DNA of 11,243 nucleotides. Source: UBA9848 sp003454065. GTDB taxonomy: Bacteria; Spirochaetota; Spirochaetia; Sphaerochaetales; Sphaerochaetaceae. Within the stretch, counting starts at the first letter, position 1. Each line of letters opens with the position of its first letter. The notes below the pieces were generated by a model, which was given only the letters and a program-made list of their open reading frames with translations, did no database searches and was not told the DNA's origin. The DNA lies in NCBI GenBank assembly GCA_946629155.1, contig CAMOXM010000041.1:1-11243 (forward strand), given 5' to 3'. Both the position numbers and the translations under genes were made by a program. Positions 1 through 5,779 of this stretch are shown in pieces.

Positions 1-2
1 AT

Positions 3-269
3 GATGTTTATGCTGAAGTAATAAACAGGGAAAAACAGAGAGCAGTTGGAGTTCAGCCGATGTTGTATGTGTGTTTGCCGATAACAAGTGTTCAATTTGA
101 TAAAAATCCATTGGGGCGAGTATTGGATTCAAAAGAGCGTGGAAAGTGGAATATTGGAGAGAATGAAGCAAAATTGGCACTTGAATTGTTCAGGATATTT
201 GGAATGCTGTCCGAGAAGCATAAATATGATGTTTGCCAGATTTTAAATATAATATGTAAAGGTAAATAG
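3..269 (+). CDS. C-terminal part of an unidentified protein (5' end outside window)
   Basis: The frame is open from the window edge (codons from position 3) to the TAG at 267-269, giving at least 88 residues, so the gene begins upstream. An ATG at 60 is the first in this frame, but 19 sense codons precede it and no good ribosome binding site is seen, so I treat it as internal. The visible part is a mixed hydrophobic and charged segment (LYVCLPITSVQF, then ALELFRIFGML) ending in a Lys-rich tail. I do not recognise the family. It is AT-rich and is followed directly by a GC-richer recombinase remnant, so the junction near 270-297 may be a recombination point. Confidence 0.4.
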   Translation, partial: DVYAEVINREKQRAVGVQPMLYVCLPITSVQFDKNPLGRVLDSKERGKWNIGENEAKLALELFRIFGMLSEKHKYDVCQILNIICKGK

Positions 270-296
270 GACAATGAAATTGTTATGCAATATTGA

Positions 297-677
297 CTTT
301 TTGAACTGGTAAGCAAGGAAGCCCTCGATACCACAGGGCTCGAACAAAAGGCTTCTGCCTTCACAGACGAGTTAACATTCCTTTCGGAGCAAATCGGCGG
401 CCTGTCGGCAAGGAACGCGCGAACGGAGGCGAACTTGTCACAGGAGCTATCAGAGCTTGAGGATAAATACAACGAGAAGAGAGTTGAGTACGATAAGGTG
501 TCTGCTGAAATTGACGACAAGAAAACCAGGGCTGTCATCGCAGAGAAATTCCTCAAGGATTTGTTTGAATTAAAGGAGCCGTTGAAGGAATGGGATGACG
601 AGGTTTTTAGGAAGCTGGTGGACAGGGTTGAGATTGCAGGGAAGGGGGATGTGAGGGTTGTGTGGAAAGTGGATTAA
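297..677 (+). pseudogene. Remnant of a large serine recombinase (C-terminal coiled coil and tail only)
   Basis: The reading frame follows a TGA at 294-296 and runs to the TAA at 675-677, about 126 codons. It encodes a long charged coiled coil (SQELSELEDKYNEKR, then AEIDDKKTRAVIAEKF) followed by LKEWDDEVFRKLVDRVEI and a short beta tail ending VRVVWKVD. That arrangement is typical of the extreme C-terminus of large serine recombinases of the resolvase/integrase type: a coiled coil, then 'lvdrV.v..dg.v.v..k'. The catalytic resolvase domain, the recombinase domain and the zinc ribbon are all missing, so it cannot be active. A TTG at 435 is the first possible start but lies inside the conserved coiled coil. 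It is GC-richer than the genes on either side, consistent with a remnant of an integrated element. Confidence 0.65.
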
Positions 678-718
678 AGCTTTTTATCGTAACTTAAATA
701 ATAGAAATGATATCTTTT

Positions 719-731
719 TTTTTGGTATACT
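719..731 (+). promoter_or_regulatory. Extended -10 promoter-like element upstream of the first lipoprotein gene
   Basis: TTTTTGGTATACT contains TG-N-TATACT, an extended -10 match (TATACT at 726-731), 26 bases before the ATG at 758. No good -35 is seen. The same sequence with one mismatch occurs at 1754-1770, which supports a functional role. Confidence 0.4.
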
Positions 732-757
732 AAATTAATAAAGGATTTAAGAATTTT

Positions 758-1138
758 ATGATGGCAAATACAAAAAAAACAAAATTTTATGCTTTTATCT
801 TATTAATTTTTATGATTTGCTTCAGTTCATGCCCAAATACTATGCTATCACCAATCGAGAATTTTATAGCTAAGCATGGAATAAATAGTTCTTATTCATA
901 TTCGGTTTTATTTTCTTTTGATGGAAAAGAAGATGCTGTAAAGTATATGATTTACGAAAGCGAAACTAATGATCCTAAAACCTCAAGAATGATAATAGAT
1001 AGTGTGTCTAATACCGATTTAAGCTATAGTTATTCACGTTCTGGTGGTTATGGTGGAAAAACTTTTTATTATTGGGCAAGGTATTCAGATGGCAAAAATA
1101 TTAGTAGTTATTCTTCTGTATCATCGGTTACAATTTGA
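758..1138 (+). CDS. Small predicted lipoprotein, possibly with a fibronectin-III-like domain
   Basis: This 126-aa protein has a Lys-rich N-terminus, a hydrophobic stretch (about residues 11-22) and the lipobox-like FSSC with Cys near residue 25, so it is probably exported and lipid-anchored. The mature part is rich in Ser and Tyr. It ends with alternating strands (TFYYWARYSDG, then ISSYSSVSSVTI) that resemble the last strands of a fibronectin type III fold ('y.wvra.dg.g.ss.s'). No catalytic motif is visible. ATGs occur at 758 and 761; AAGGA at 741-745 lies 12 bases before the first, slightly far but matching the layout of the next gene. It is AT-rich like the gene that follows. The lipoprotein call rests on the signal and lipobox; the fold is a guess from pattern. 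Confidence 0.6.
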   Translation: MMANTKKTKFYAFILLIFMICFSSCPNTMLSPIENFIAKHGINSSYSYSVLFSFDGKEDAVKYMIYESETNDPKTSRMIIDSVSNTDLSYSYSRSGGYGGKTFYYWARYSDGKNISSYSSVSSVTI

Positions 1139-1200
1139 AAGTGATTCTCTCGTCCGTTGATAATATATTAGTTTTATGTGTATAAGGAATTAATTTTAAT

Positions 1201-1749
1201 ATGAAAAAATCTTTAATTGTTTTATTCTTGGGTTTATTTATTATTTGTTCTTGTGCTTCATTGACTGATGGCGTAGATAGCAAGGCAAAATATAATAGGC
1301 AAAATGTAAATTTGTTTGAAAATTGGGAAATTCCAGAAGAACTAAAACAATCAGTAGAAAGCTACAGTTCTGATACAGAAAAAATAGTTATTTTTGATAA
1401 AACAAAAAATTATATTCCATCTGAAAAGATATTTGTAATGCAGGCTTTAGGAGAAGGCGTTGGTCTGGTTCATGTTGCAAGCAAACACTACGATTACATA
1501 GAAGGCTTTAAAGATAGGTACGACAACCTCGCATTGTTTGTTTGCTCTGATTATCTATACGATGACCAGGTAATTGATGTTGCGAAAAATGAAGAAGTAA
1601 AGCAAATCGGTATCTATACATATAGGACAGTCAATAAAGATTACGAGCAATATAAAACTGTACCAATTATTATACTCGTAAATGAAGAGATGTTTAAGGT
1701 AGACGAGAATGCAACAAATAAACAAACTGATAAAAAAAAGATAATTTAG
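1201..1749 (+). CDS. Predicted lipoprotein of unknown function
   Basis: This 182-aa protein starts MKKSLIVLFLGLFIICSCAS: two lysines, a strongly hydrophobic core, and a Cys pair near residues 17-19 that forms a spirochaete-style loose lipobox (I-C-S-C). The mature domain has alternating hydrophobic strands (KIVIFDKTKNYI, LALFVCSDYLYDD, VPIIILVNEEMF) and ends in a Lys-rich tail. I recognise no known domain. AAGGA at 1184-1188 sits 12 bases before the ATG, the same spacing as in the upstream lipoprotein gene. The two genes lie 62 bases apart on one strand and have similar low GC, so they may be co-transcribed. Their sequences do not look homologous. Confidence 0.6.
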   Translation: MKKSLIVLFLGLFIICSCASLTDGVDSKAKYNRQNVNLFENWEIPEELKQSVESYSSDTEKIVIFDKTKNYIPSEKIFVMQALGEGVGLVHVASKHYDYIEGFKDRYDNLALFVCSDYLYDDQVIDVAKNEEVKQIGIYTYRTVNKDYEQYKTVPIIILVNEEMFKVDENATNKQTDKKKII

Positions 1750-1753
1750 TAAC

Positions 1754-1766
1754 TTTTTGATATACT
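1754..1766 (+). promoter_or_regulatory. Extended -10 promoter-like element driving the HNH leader
   Basis: TTTTTGATATACT contains TG-N-TATACT, with TATACT at 1761-1766. It matches the element at 719-735 in 16 of 17 positions (1754-1770). A start site near 1773 would give a leader of about 175 nt before the HNH ATG at 1949 and would include every stem-loop described there. No clear -35 is present. Confidence 0.4.
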
Positions 1767-1786
1767 AAATGAGTTGATGAAACTAA

Positions 1787-1915
1787 CGGCTTTCGTAAGA
1801 AAGTTCGACTGACTAATCTTCTGTAATGCTATTATGAGGATTACCCTTTGAGGTTCATAGCGATAGGTCGCCCTATGGTTGGTCGCAAGATTTCAGAGAC
1901 AGACTAACCTAAAGG
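1787..1915 (+). ncRNA. Candidate structured leader RNA upstream of the HNH gene
   Basis: No gene fits here, but the stretch is dense in self-complementarity. Stem 1: CTTTC/GAAAG, 1790-1794 with 1799-1803, closing a GTAA (GNRA-type) loop. Stem 2: 1814-1843, TAATCTTC with GAGGATTA (one G-T pair), one bulge, then GTAAT with ATTAT closing a GCT loop. Stem 3: 1856-1877, CATA/TATG and GCGA/TCGC with a CC bulge and TAGG loop. Stem 4: GGTTGGTC 1877-1884 with GACTAACC 1902-1909, one G-T pair. As an alternative to stem 4, CCTTT 1845-1849 plus AGGTT 1851-1855 pair with AACCT plus AAAGG 1906-1915, a 10-bp helix with one bulged G. That helix would enclose stem 3 and cover the ribosome binding sequence. 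It matches no riboswitch I know. Structure is read by eye; no energy or covariation was computed. Confidence 0.45.
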
Positions 1916-1951
1916 AGGCGAAAGCATCTTTTTTTCGCAAGATTAAAGATG
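1911..1951 (+). promoter_or_regulatory. Distant Shine-Dalgarno and start-codon hairpin of the HNH gene
   Basis: A strong AAAGGAGG at 1911-1918 is 30 bases before the ATG at 1949, too far for direct use. Two exclusive hairpins lie between. ATCTT 1926-1930 with AAGAT 1939-1943 would shorten the effective spacing to about 12 bases and leave the ATG free. CATCTTT 1925-1931 with AAAGATG 1945-1951 would bury the ATG. Translation could therefore depend on which forms. Confidence 0.35.
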
Positions 1952-2917
1952 AAAACAAAACAAATGGATTTAAACAAAGAGACGGCTATGCGTCTTTGGA
2001 ACAAGTCCTTTGGCAAAGAAACTAAAGTATCCGATTTTACAGGAAGAATAATTGTCAAAGGTGCCTACAATGACAGAGGTAGCGACTATGGGTGGAATGT
2101 TGACCACATTCTTCCCCAGAGCAGGGGTGGTAAAACGGCGGATCATAATCTTGTCTGCTGTCATATTCTCACCAACGACGAGAAAGCTGACAGGTTTCCT
2201 GCGTTCAAGGCAAATGGAATAAGCTTTGAGATTATCAAGGTTGAAAATCATTATGAAATAAGGCAGACTGAAAAAGGTTCGAAAAACAAGAGTTCTGCAC
2301 AGACCAATGATACTAATTTGATGGATTCGGCATCTGGTGTTAGATTCTTCAAGAAGCTTAAAGGCGTACAGAACAAGCCAAGGTGGGTCGGTTCGGTTCT
2401 TGTGAGACTACAAAATGTCTCTAACACTGCTGTCATAGACTTTATCGAGAAGTTCTTTGATAAGGAAAATGTTTCCTATTCAATGTCAAATAATTCAAGT
2501 TCCTTGTCAAACCGGATTTCGTCATCTTCAAATGTTGAGACGAGGATAGTGGCAGTCAATTACGATATGCCTCTAAAAGAAGATGTCTCCGCCTTGCTTG
2601 ATAAATGCATTTTACTAAACACATATATTGGGAACTACTTTGTTCCTATGGGTTATGTGAAGGAGTATGACATTTGCTACCAGGTGAATCATTTTAAAGA
2701 CAAGCAAGATTTGTATTTGCAGTCGAATACAATTAATTTTGAGAAAATGAATGGGAATTACGGCAATGCTCTTTTTATTAATGAACTTGTTTATATTAAC
2801 ACTGAAGCTAAAACCAAGGAACCAGATCTCGATTTCACAAGCTATGACTATCAAGCATACGACTACTCGTACACGAGACTTGCTAAAAACTTAAAAAAGG
2901 AGGTAAGCGAAGTTTAA
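1949..2917 (+). CDS. HNH endonuclease with unrecognised C-terminal region
   Basis: This 322-aa protein carries an HNH (beta-beta-alpha-metal) nuclease module near its N-terminus. WNVDHILPQSRGG (residues 49-61) supplies the Asp52-His53 pair, Asn67 is the central Asn, and HILTNDEKAD (72-81) gives the final N-x-x-K helix. The preceding GRIIVKGAYNDRGSDYG is a conserved-looking lead-in. Residues about 107-128 are a polar linker, and 180-197 is Ser/Asn-rich. The remaining ~190 residues (for example PRWVGSVLVRLQNV, TYIGNYFVPMGYV, ending Lys-rich) match nothing I recognise. No RuvC-type motif is visible, so it is not an obvious IscB or Cas9 relative. Small HNH proteins often act in homing, restriction or phage packaging. 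Here the gene stands alone behind a long folded leader. The nuclease call is firm; the biological role is unknown. Confidence 0.8.
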   Translation: MKTKQMDLNKETAMRLWNKSFGKETKVSDFTGRIIVKGAYNDRGSDYGWNVDHILPQSRGGKTADHNLVCCHILTNDEKADRFPAFKANGISFEIIKVENHYEIRQTEKGSKNKSSAQTNDTNLMDSASGVRFFKKLKGVQNKPRWVGSVLVRLQNVSNTAVIDFIEKFFDKENVSYSMSNNSSSLSNRISSSSNVETRIVAVNYDMPLKEDVSALLDKCILLNTYIGNYFVPMGYVKEYDICYQVNHFKDKQDLYLQSNTINFEKMNGNYGNALFINELVYINTEAKTKEPDLDFTSYDYQAYDYSYTRLAKNLKKEVSEV

Positions 2918-2935
2918 GGTGCCTTAGCCTCCTTT
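2896..2935 (+). repeat. Inverted repeat spanning the HNH stop codon
   Basis: AAAGGAGGTAAG (2896-2907) pairs with CTTA-G-CCTCCTTT (2923-2935), 12 bp with one bulged G, and the HNH stop TAA (2915-2917) lies in the loop. The 5' arm repeats the octamer AAAGGAGG found at 1911-1918, so the 3' arm is complementary to both sites. Confidence 0.5.
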
Positions 2936-2941
2936 AATGGG

Positions 2942-2990
2942 AAGAATGGAAAGAAGGGCGACATTCTTTTCTTTCTTTTTTGTATTTTTA
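2942..2990 (+). terminator. Possible intrinsic terminator after the HNH gene
   Basis: AAGAATG (2942-2948) pairs with CATTCTT (2962-2968) around a 13-base purine-rich loop, followed by a long T-rich stretch to about 2990. The stem is weak in GC, so termination is plausible but not certain. Confidence 0.4.
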
Positions 2991-3106
2991 GCTTATAAAC
3001 CTTAATCATCAAAAACATAAGAAATGCTACAAATTGCCCCAAAAACTGCCCATTTTTCAAATCGCTCGTTTATAGACCCCCTAAAAGCAAATCGTTCGTC
3101 TGTATC

Positions 3107-3643
3107 AAGTGTGGTATCTTAATAGACCCGCCTTACAACACTGGAAACGATTTTGTCTATGAAGATGATTTTTCCTGGAATGCTGCTGATTATATAGCCA
3201 ACAGCGGGCAGACCGATGAGGAAGGGAATCGTCTCGTAGCTAATACCGAAAGCAACGGCCGCTTTCATACTGACTGGCTGAACCTGATGTATCCGAGGCT
3301 GAAACTCGCTCGCGACTTGCTCAGCGCCGACGGCGTGATTTTCATTTCGATTGATGACAACGAAGTAGATAATTTGAAAAAGATTTGCGATGAGATATTC
3401 GGGGAGTGTAATTTTAAAACTGTTTTTTCAAAAGTTACTAAAAGGGGTGGAAAATCATCGTCGGAAGTAGCGAAAAATCATGATTTTCTCTTGATGTACA
3501 CTAAGAATTCAGATTTAGCTGATTTGAAAGGTGTTGCGCATATAGACGCAGGCTATTGTAAAAAAGATGAATATTTTGAAATTCGTGGATATTATAAGGC
3601 TAATCAAACGCTAGATTACGATTGGCAGACGGAACATATTTAA
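3107..3643 (+). pseudogene. Fragment of a type III restriction-modification Mod (adenine DNA methyltransferase)
   Basis: Similarity to Mod enzymes begins abruptly at about 3107 with IKCGILIDPPYNTGNDF. It contains the DPPY catalytic motif (3125-3136), which transfers methyl from AdoMet to adenine N6. It continues through GRFHTDWLNLMYPRL and LARDLLSADGVIFISIDDNE, the standard motif downstream of DPPY, and stops at TAA 3641-3643. The frame is open back to 2999, but that upstream sequence is not Mod-like and offers no sound start. The ATG at 3287 would omit DPPY. Full Mod proteins are roughly 500-700 aa; here about 178 codons remain, without the N-terminal region and most of the C-terminal half. 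No Res subunit lies nearby. It is a truncated remnant, almost surely inactive. Confidence 0.75.
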
Positions 3644-3818
3644 GATATTTCTGAAGATAAGCGATATTCCAGATTTTGAAATGAAAGAGCTGAGCGACAA
3701 TAATTTTCTTGTTTTGCCGAGAGAAAAGTTCGTTCGTTTTCTGAATGATAATGCGGTTTCGGATTCGATGTATTGCGGTTTCAGGGGTTTTTTTCTAGAG
3801 CTTAACAGCGAGGCGTAG
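3642..3818 (+). pseudogene. Unidentified open fragment after the Mod remnant
   Basis: In the third frame, 3642-3818 is open for 58 codons to the TAG at 3816-3818, with a protein-like composition (DIPDFEMKELSDNNF, then VLPREKFVRFL). There is no upstream start codon with a ribosome site; the first in-frame ATG is at about 3681. It overlaps the end of the Mod fragment by two bases. I do not recognise it. It could be the tail of another decayed gene joined by deletion, or chance. Confidence 0.25.
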
Positions 3819-3849
3819 GAATAATATCCTCGAAGCCGAGGTGGTATAG

Positions 3850-4116
3850 ATGGAATATGTGGTTGGTGACATACATGGTTGTTCGCAAATCGTCATCAAC
3901 ATTTGTGAAATGAAACAGCAGCGCAAGCTGTCTAAATCGGAGCGCGACGCCATCAGAACAGCTGACGAGTACTTGTCTGAAAATTTCGGCGGGGATTTAA
4001 AGTACGTAATGGGGCATAGCGTTTCGCTCGGAAAGGCGCTGGAATATGTAAACATATCGCTTATAGATACGGGAGTCTATGCCGAAGGCGGATGCTTGAC
4101 GCTAAAGAGCCTTTAG
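3850..4116 (+). pseudogene. Ser/Thr protein phosphatase (metallophosphatase) with its middle deleted
   Basis: The 88-aa frame begins MEYVVGDIHGC, the exact N-terminal metal-binding motif (GDxHG, residues 6-10) of bacterial PPP-type phosphatases. It ends with YVMGHSVSLG (residues 52-61, like the GH motif) and NISLIDTGVYAEGGCLTLKSL, the usual C-terminal strand pattern (IDTG..ygG.Lt.l.l). The central GDxxDRG and GNHE motifs are absent, and the family is normally about 210-250 aa, so roughly 130-150 residues are missing between about positions 12 and 45. GAGG at 3838-3841, in the arm of a small hairpin (3828-3841), is 8 bases before the ATG, so it may still be translated. Catalysis is unlikely without the missing ligands. 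It converges on the hydrolase gene, 31 bases away. Confidence 0.6.
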
Positions 4117-4147
4117 GAATTCTTCCACATTCTTGTATTTGATTCTG

Positions 4148-4981
4148 TCAAACACCAAGAGCGAAGGCCTTCACCTTTTCCGGAAGGTCTGGCACTTCGT
4201 CTACGATGCAGTGGCCGTATTCCTTCCCGTACATGTGCAGTTCGCTTCCCTTGATAAGCTTTGCGATGGTTTTCGCGCCATCGGGCAGTGTCACTTTGTC
4301 GCCTTCGGTTCCTAATACCAGGGTCTTGCATTTGATCTGGCTGACCGATTCGGACAAATCGAATGCCAGACAGCTTTTTCCCAAGATTACGAATCTTTTG
4401 AGAAGAGCGTCTGAAACTTTCGATATCATTTTGACCATATCGTTTTCTACTGCCTTCGCTGCGGCAGGCGAATAAATGCCGTTGATAACAAGCATGGCCA
4501 ACGTTTTTTTATCCTTCTCTTCGGCGGCGCGAACCCAGCGCTCGATAGTTTCATAGGCTTGTCCTTCGACTTTGCAAGTGGTAGCGCATAGCACTAAGGC
4601 GCTTACCATGTCAGGATGGTCTACGGCAAGCTGTTGGGCGATCATTCCGCCTTGCGAACTGCCCAAGACGACAGCATTTCCTATCCCTGCTTTATTCATT
4701 GACTTGGCCAAGTCGTTTGCAATATCCCTGATGCTGTATTCTCGGGGTGGGGACATAGGTCTGTCGAAAAGAGTTATGCGGAAATCTTCGGTCAGAGCCT
4801 TGTATCTTCCCGCTACATAGGCGGCTGCTTCGCTGACCGGAGCTATGGAGAGTCCCGGCAGTATTATGAAATCCTTTTTTCCGTTTCCGAACGAGAAGTA
4901 TTCGACTCCGTTTTGCTCATCTGTGAAAATTTTGATTGCTTCCTGTTCTGCAGCTTTGTTATCGGATGCTATTGTTTTCAT
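4148..4981 (-). CDS. Alpha/beta-fold hydrolase
   Basis: This intact 277-aa protein on the minus strand has the canonical order of an alpha/beta hydrolase. There is an oxyanion-side loop LPGLS (41-45), the nucleophile elbow G-S-S-Q-G (107-111, Ser109), the acid in LGTEGDKV (Asp228), and the catalytic His in YGHCIVDE (His257). A helical cap lies between about 140 and 210. There is no signal peptide, so it is probably cytoplasmic. It most resembles the small esterase/lactonase-like group; the substrate cannot be told. The ATG at 4981 has no strong ribosome site. A TTGATG-18-TACAAT promoter-like pair just upstream would give a nearly leaderless mRNA. It stands alone, convergent with the phosphatase remnant and divergent from the zinc-ribbon and mod region. 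Confidence 0.85.
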   Translation of the reverse strand: MKTIASDNKAAEQEAIKIFTDEQNGVEYFSFGNGKKDFIILPGLSIAPVSEAAAYVAGRYKALTEDFRITLFDRPMSPPREYSIRDIANDLAKSMNKAGIGNAVVLGSSQGGMIAQQLAVDHPDMVSALVLCATTCKVEGQAYETIERWVRAAEEKDKKTLAMLVINGIYSPAAAKAVENDMVKMISKVSDALLKRFVILGKSCLAFDLSESVSQIKCKTLVLGTEGDKVTLPDGAKTIAKLIKGSELHMYGKEYGHCIVDEVPDLPEKVKAFALGV

Positions 4982-4987
4982 TTGAAT

Positions 4988-5017
4988 ATTGTAGCTCTAC
5001 TTGACGTTTTTCATCAA
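4988..5017 (-). promoter_or_regulatory. Possible promoter of the hydrolase gene
   Basis: On the minus strand, TTGATG (5017-5012) and TACAAT (4993-4988) are separated by 18 bases, 6 bases before the hydrolase ATG. Transcription would start at or next to the start codon. The -35 overlaps the first base of the GC-rich repeat. Confidence 0.3.
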
Positions 5018-5077
5018 GGAGCGTCGCCGGATATGCGCGCCCCTCGCCGGAAGGCCATTTGGATAGGCGTAGAGCCT
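5017..5077 (+). repeat. GC-rich dispersed repeat, copy 1 (61 nt)
   Basis: It opens with AGGAGCGTCGCCGGATATGC (20 bases) and ends ATTTGGATAGGCG-TAGAGCCT. The same ends, in the same order and orientation, occur at 10172-10243. The last part forms AGGC-N5-GCCT with the stem kept and the loop changed between copies (GTAGA and GCGAA). Confidence 0.75.
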
Positions 5078-5216
5078 AAAGATGCGATTAGTGAAATGGC
5101 GAAATATAGCATCTTGAAACAACAGCAATGCCATAGCTATAATAGTTTGTGTTGATAGCAGGGACAGTTGGGTGTGCGCTATGGATTGCATAAGTAAAGG
5201 GCGCTTCTAAAAACCT

Positions 5217-5251
5217 CAGAGCCCGATTTCGCCTGATTCCTTTCGGGTCTG
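5217..5251 (+). repeat. Inverted repeat at the 5' edge of the zinc-ribbon ORF
   Basis: CAGA-G-CCCGA (5217-5226) pairs with TCGGGTCTG (5243-5251), 9 bp with one bulged G and a 16-base loop. It ends exactly where recognisable protein similarity of the next ORF begins. There is no T-tract, so it is not a typical terminator. Confidence 0.4.
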
Positions 5252-5659
5252 AAAACCACCGAATACGAGAAGAAGACAAGAGGCGCCGAATTATATCCGT
5301 ACAAGTGCGAACGCTGCGGTAAGTATCATTTGGCACCGGTAGCGGATAGGATCAACCTTGCTAAGAAAGCTTGCGGTTGCGTTTCCTCTTCGGGCGAAAG
5401 CAAGATTCTATACAGCACTTTTAGGGACGCTCTGAAAGCGCAGAAAAAGATTCAGACGGAAAAGAATGTCAGCCTAAGCATATACGCATGCCCTGAAAAA
5501 AGAGGATTTCATCTCACGCACAAGCAGGGCGATCGCGGAATGTCATATATGTCGACAGAATCTTGCAGTAGCAGCGGAGCGGCTAAACCCGTGAAGAAAA
5601 GTACATCTGCGAAAAAGAAATCCGTCTTCGGCTTCCTCCGGAAATTGTTTTCCAAGTAG
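5237..5659 (+). pseudogene. Small zinc-ribbon-like protein with no proper start
   Basis: The frame is open from just after the TGA at 5234-5236 to the TAG at 5657-5659 (140 codons). Protein-like sequence starts at the CTG 5249 (LKTTEYEKKTRGAELYPYKC). CERCGKYHL (5306-5332) is a Cys-x2-Cys...His knuckle. After about 45 residues a second unit follows, LKAQKKIQTEKN then IYACPEKRGFHLTHK, so the protein seems built of two related halves ending 'Y-x-C...G-x-H-L'. The C-terminus is Ser/Lys-rich and basic, and ends FLRKLFSK. The only standard starts lie at or after the TTG 5330, which would cut off the first knuckle. There is no ATG, GTG or TTG upstream in frame. Either CTG 5249 is used or the gene lost its 5' end. 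Its role is unknown; nucleic-acid or metal binding is a guess. Confidence 0.45.
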
Positions 5660-5779
5660 TTTTTTGGATAGCAGCCTTATAATAATCCTGCCGCTAAATA
5701 GGGGGGGGTGGGGGTAGGCAATATCTCGTTGTTATGCCCATTTGATTTTTTAAAAAGCAATGGTAACACTTAAATTACT

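Noticed and set aside
92..556. Minus-strand frame of 154 codons over the recombinase remnant
   Set aside because: Ser/Leu-rich translation without motifs, antisense to a recognisable recombinase tail.
1787..1915. Group I intron with a homing HNH ORF
   Set aside because: TTCAGAGACAGACTAA near 1892-1907 looks slightly like a group I core segment, but no matching partner (TAGTC-type segment) lies after the ORF and no interrupted host gene flanks it.
1949..2917. IscB/Cas9-type RNA-guided nuclease
   Set aside because: HNH is at the N-terminus, the length is 322 aa, and no RuvC motifs or arginine-rich bridge are visible.
3287..3643. A complete small gene starting at ATG 3287
   Set aside because: Mod similarity, including DPPY, continues upstream of that ATG in the same frame, so it is internal to a truncated gene.
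5720..5779. ModE operator or Moco riboswitch before modA
   Set aside because: Only a weak, imperfect inverted similarity (GTTGTTAT and ATGGTAAC) is present, and no Moco riboswitch core was found.
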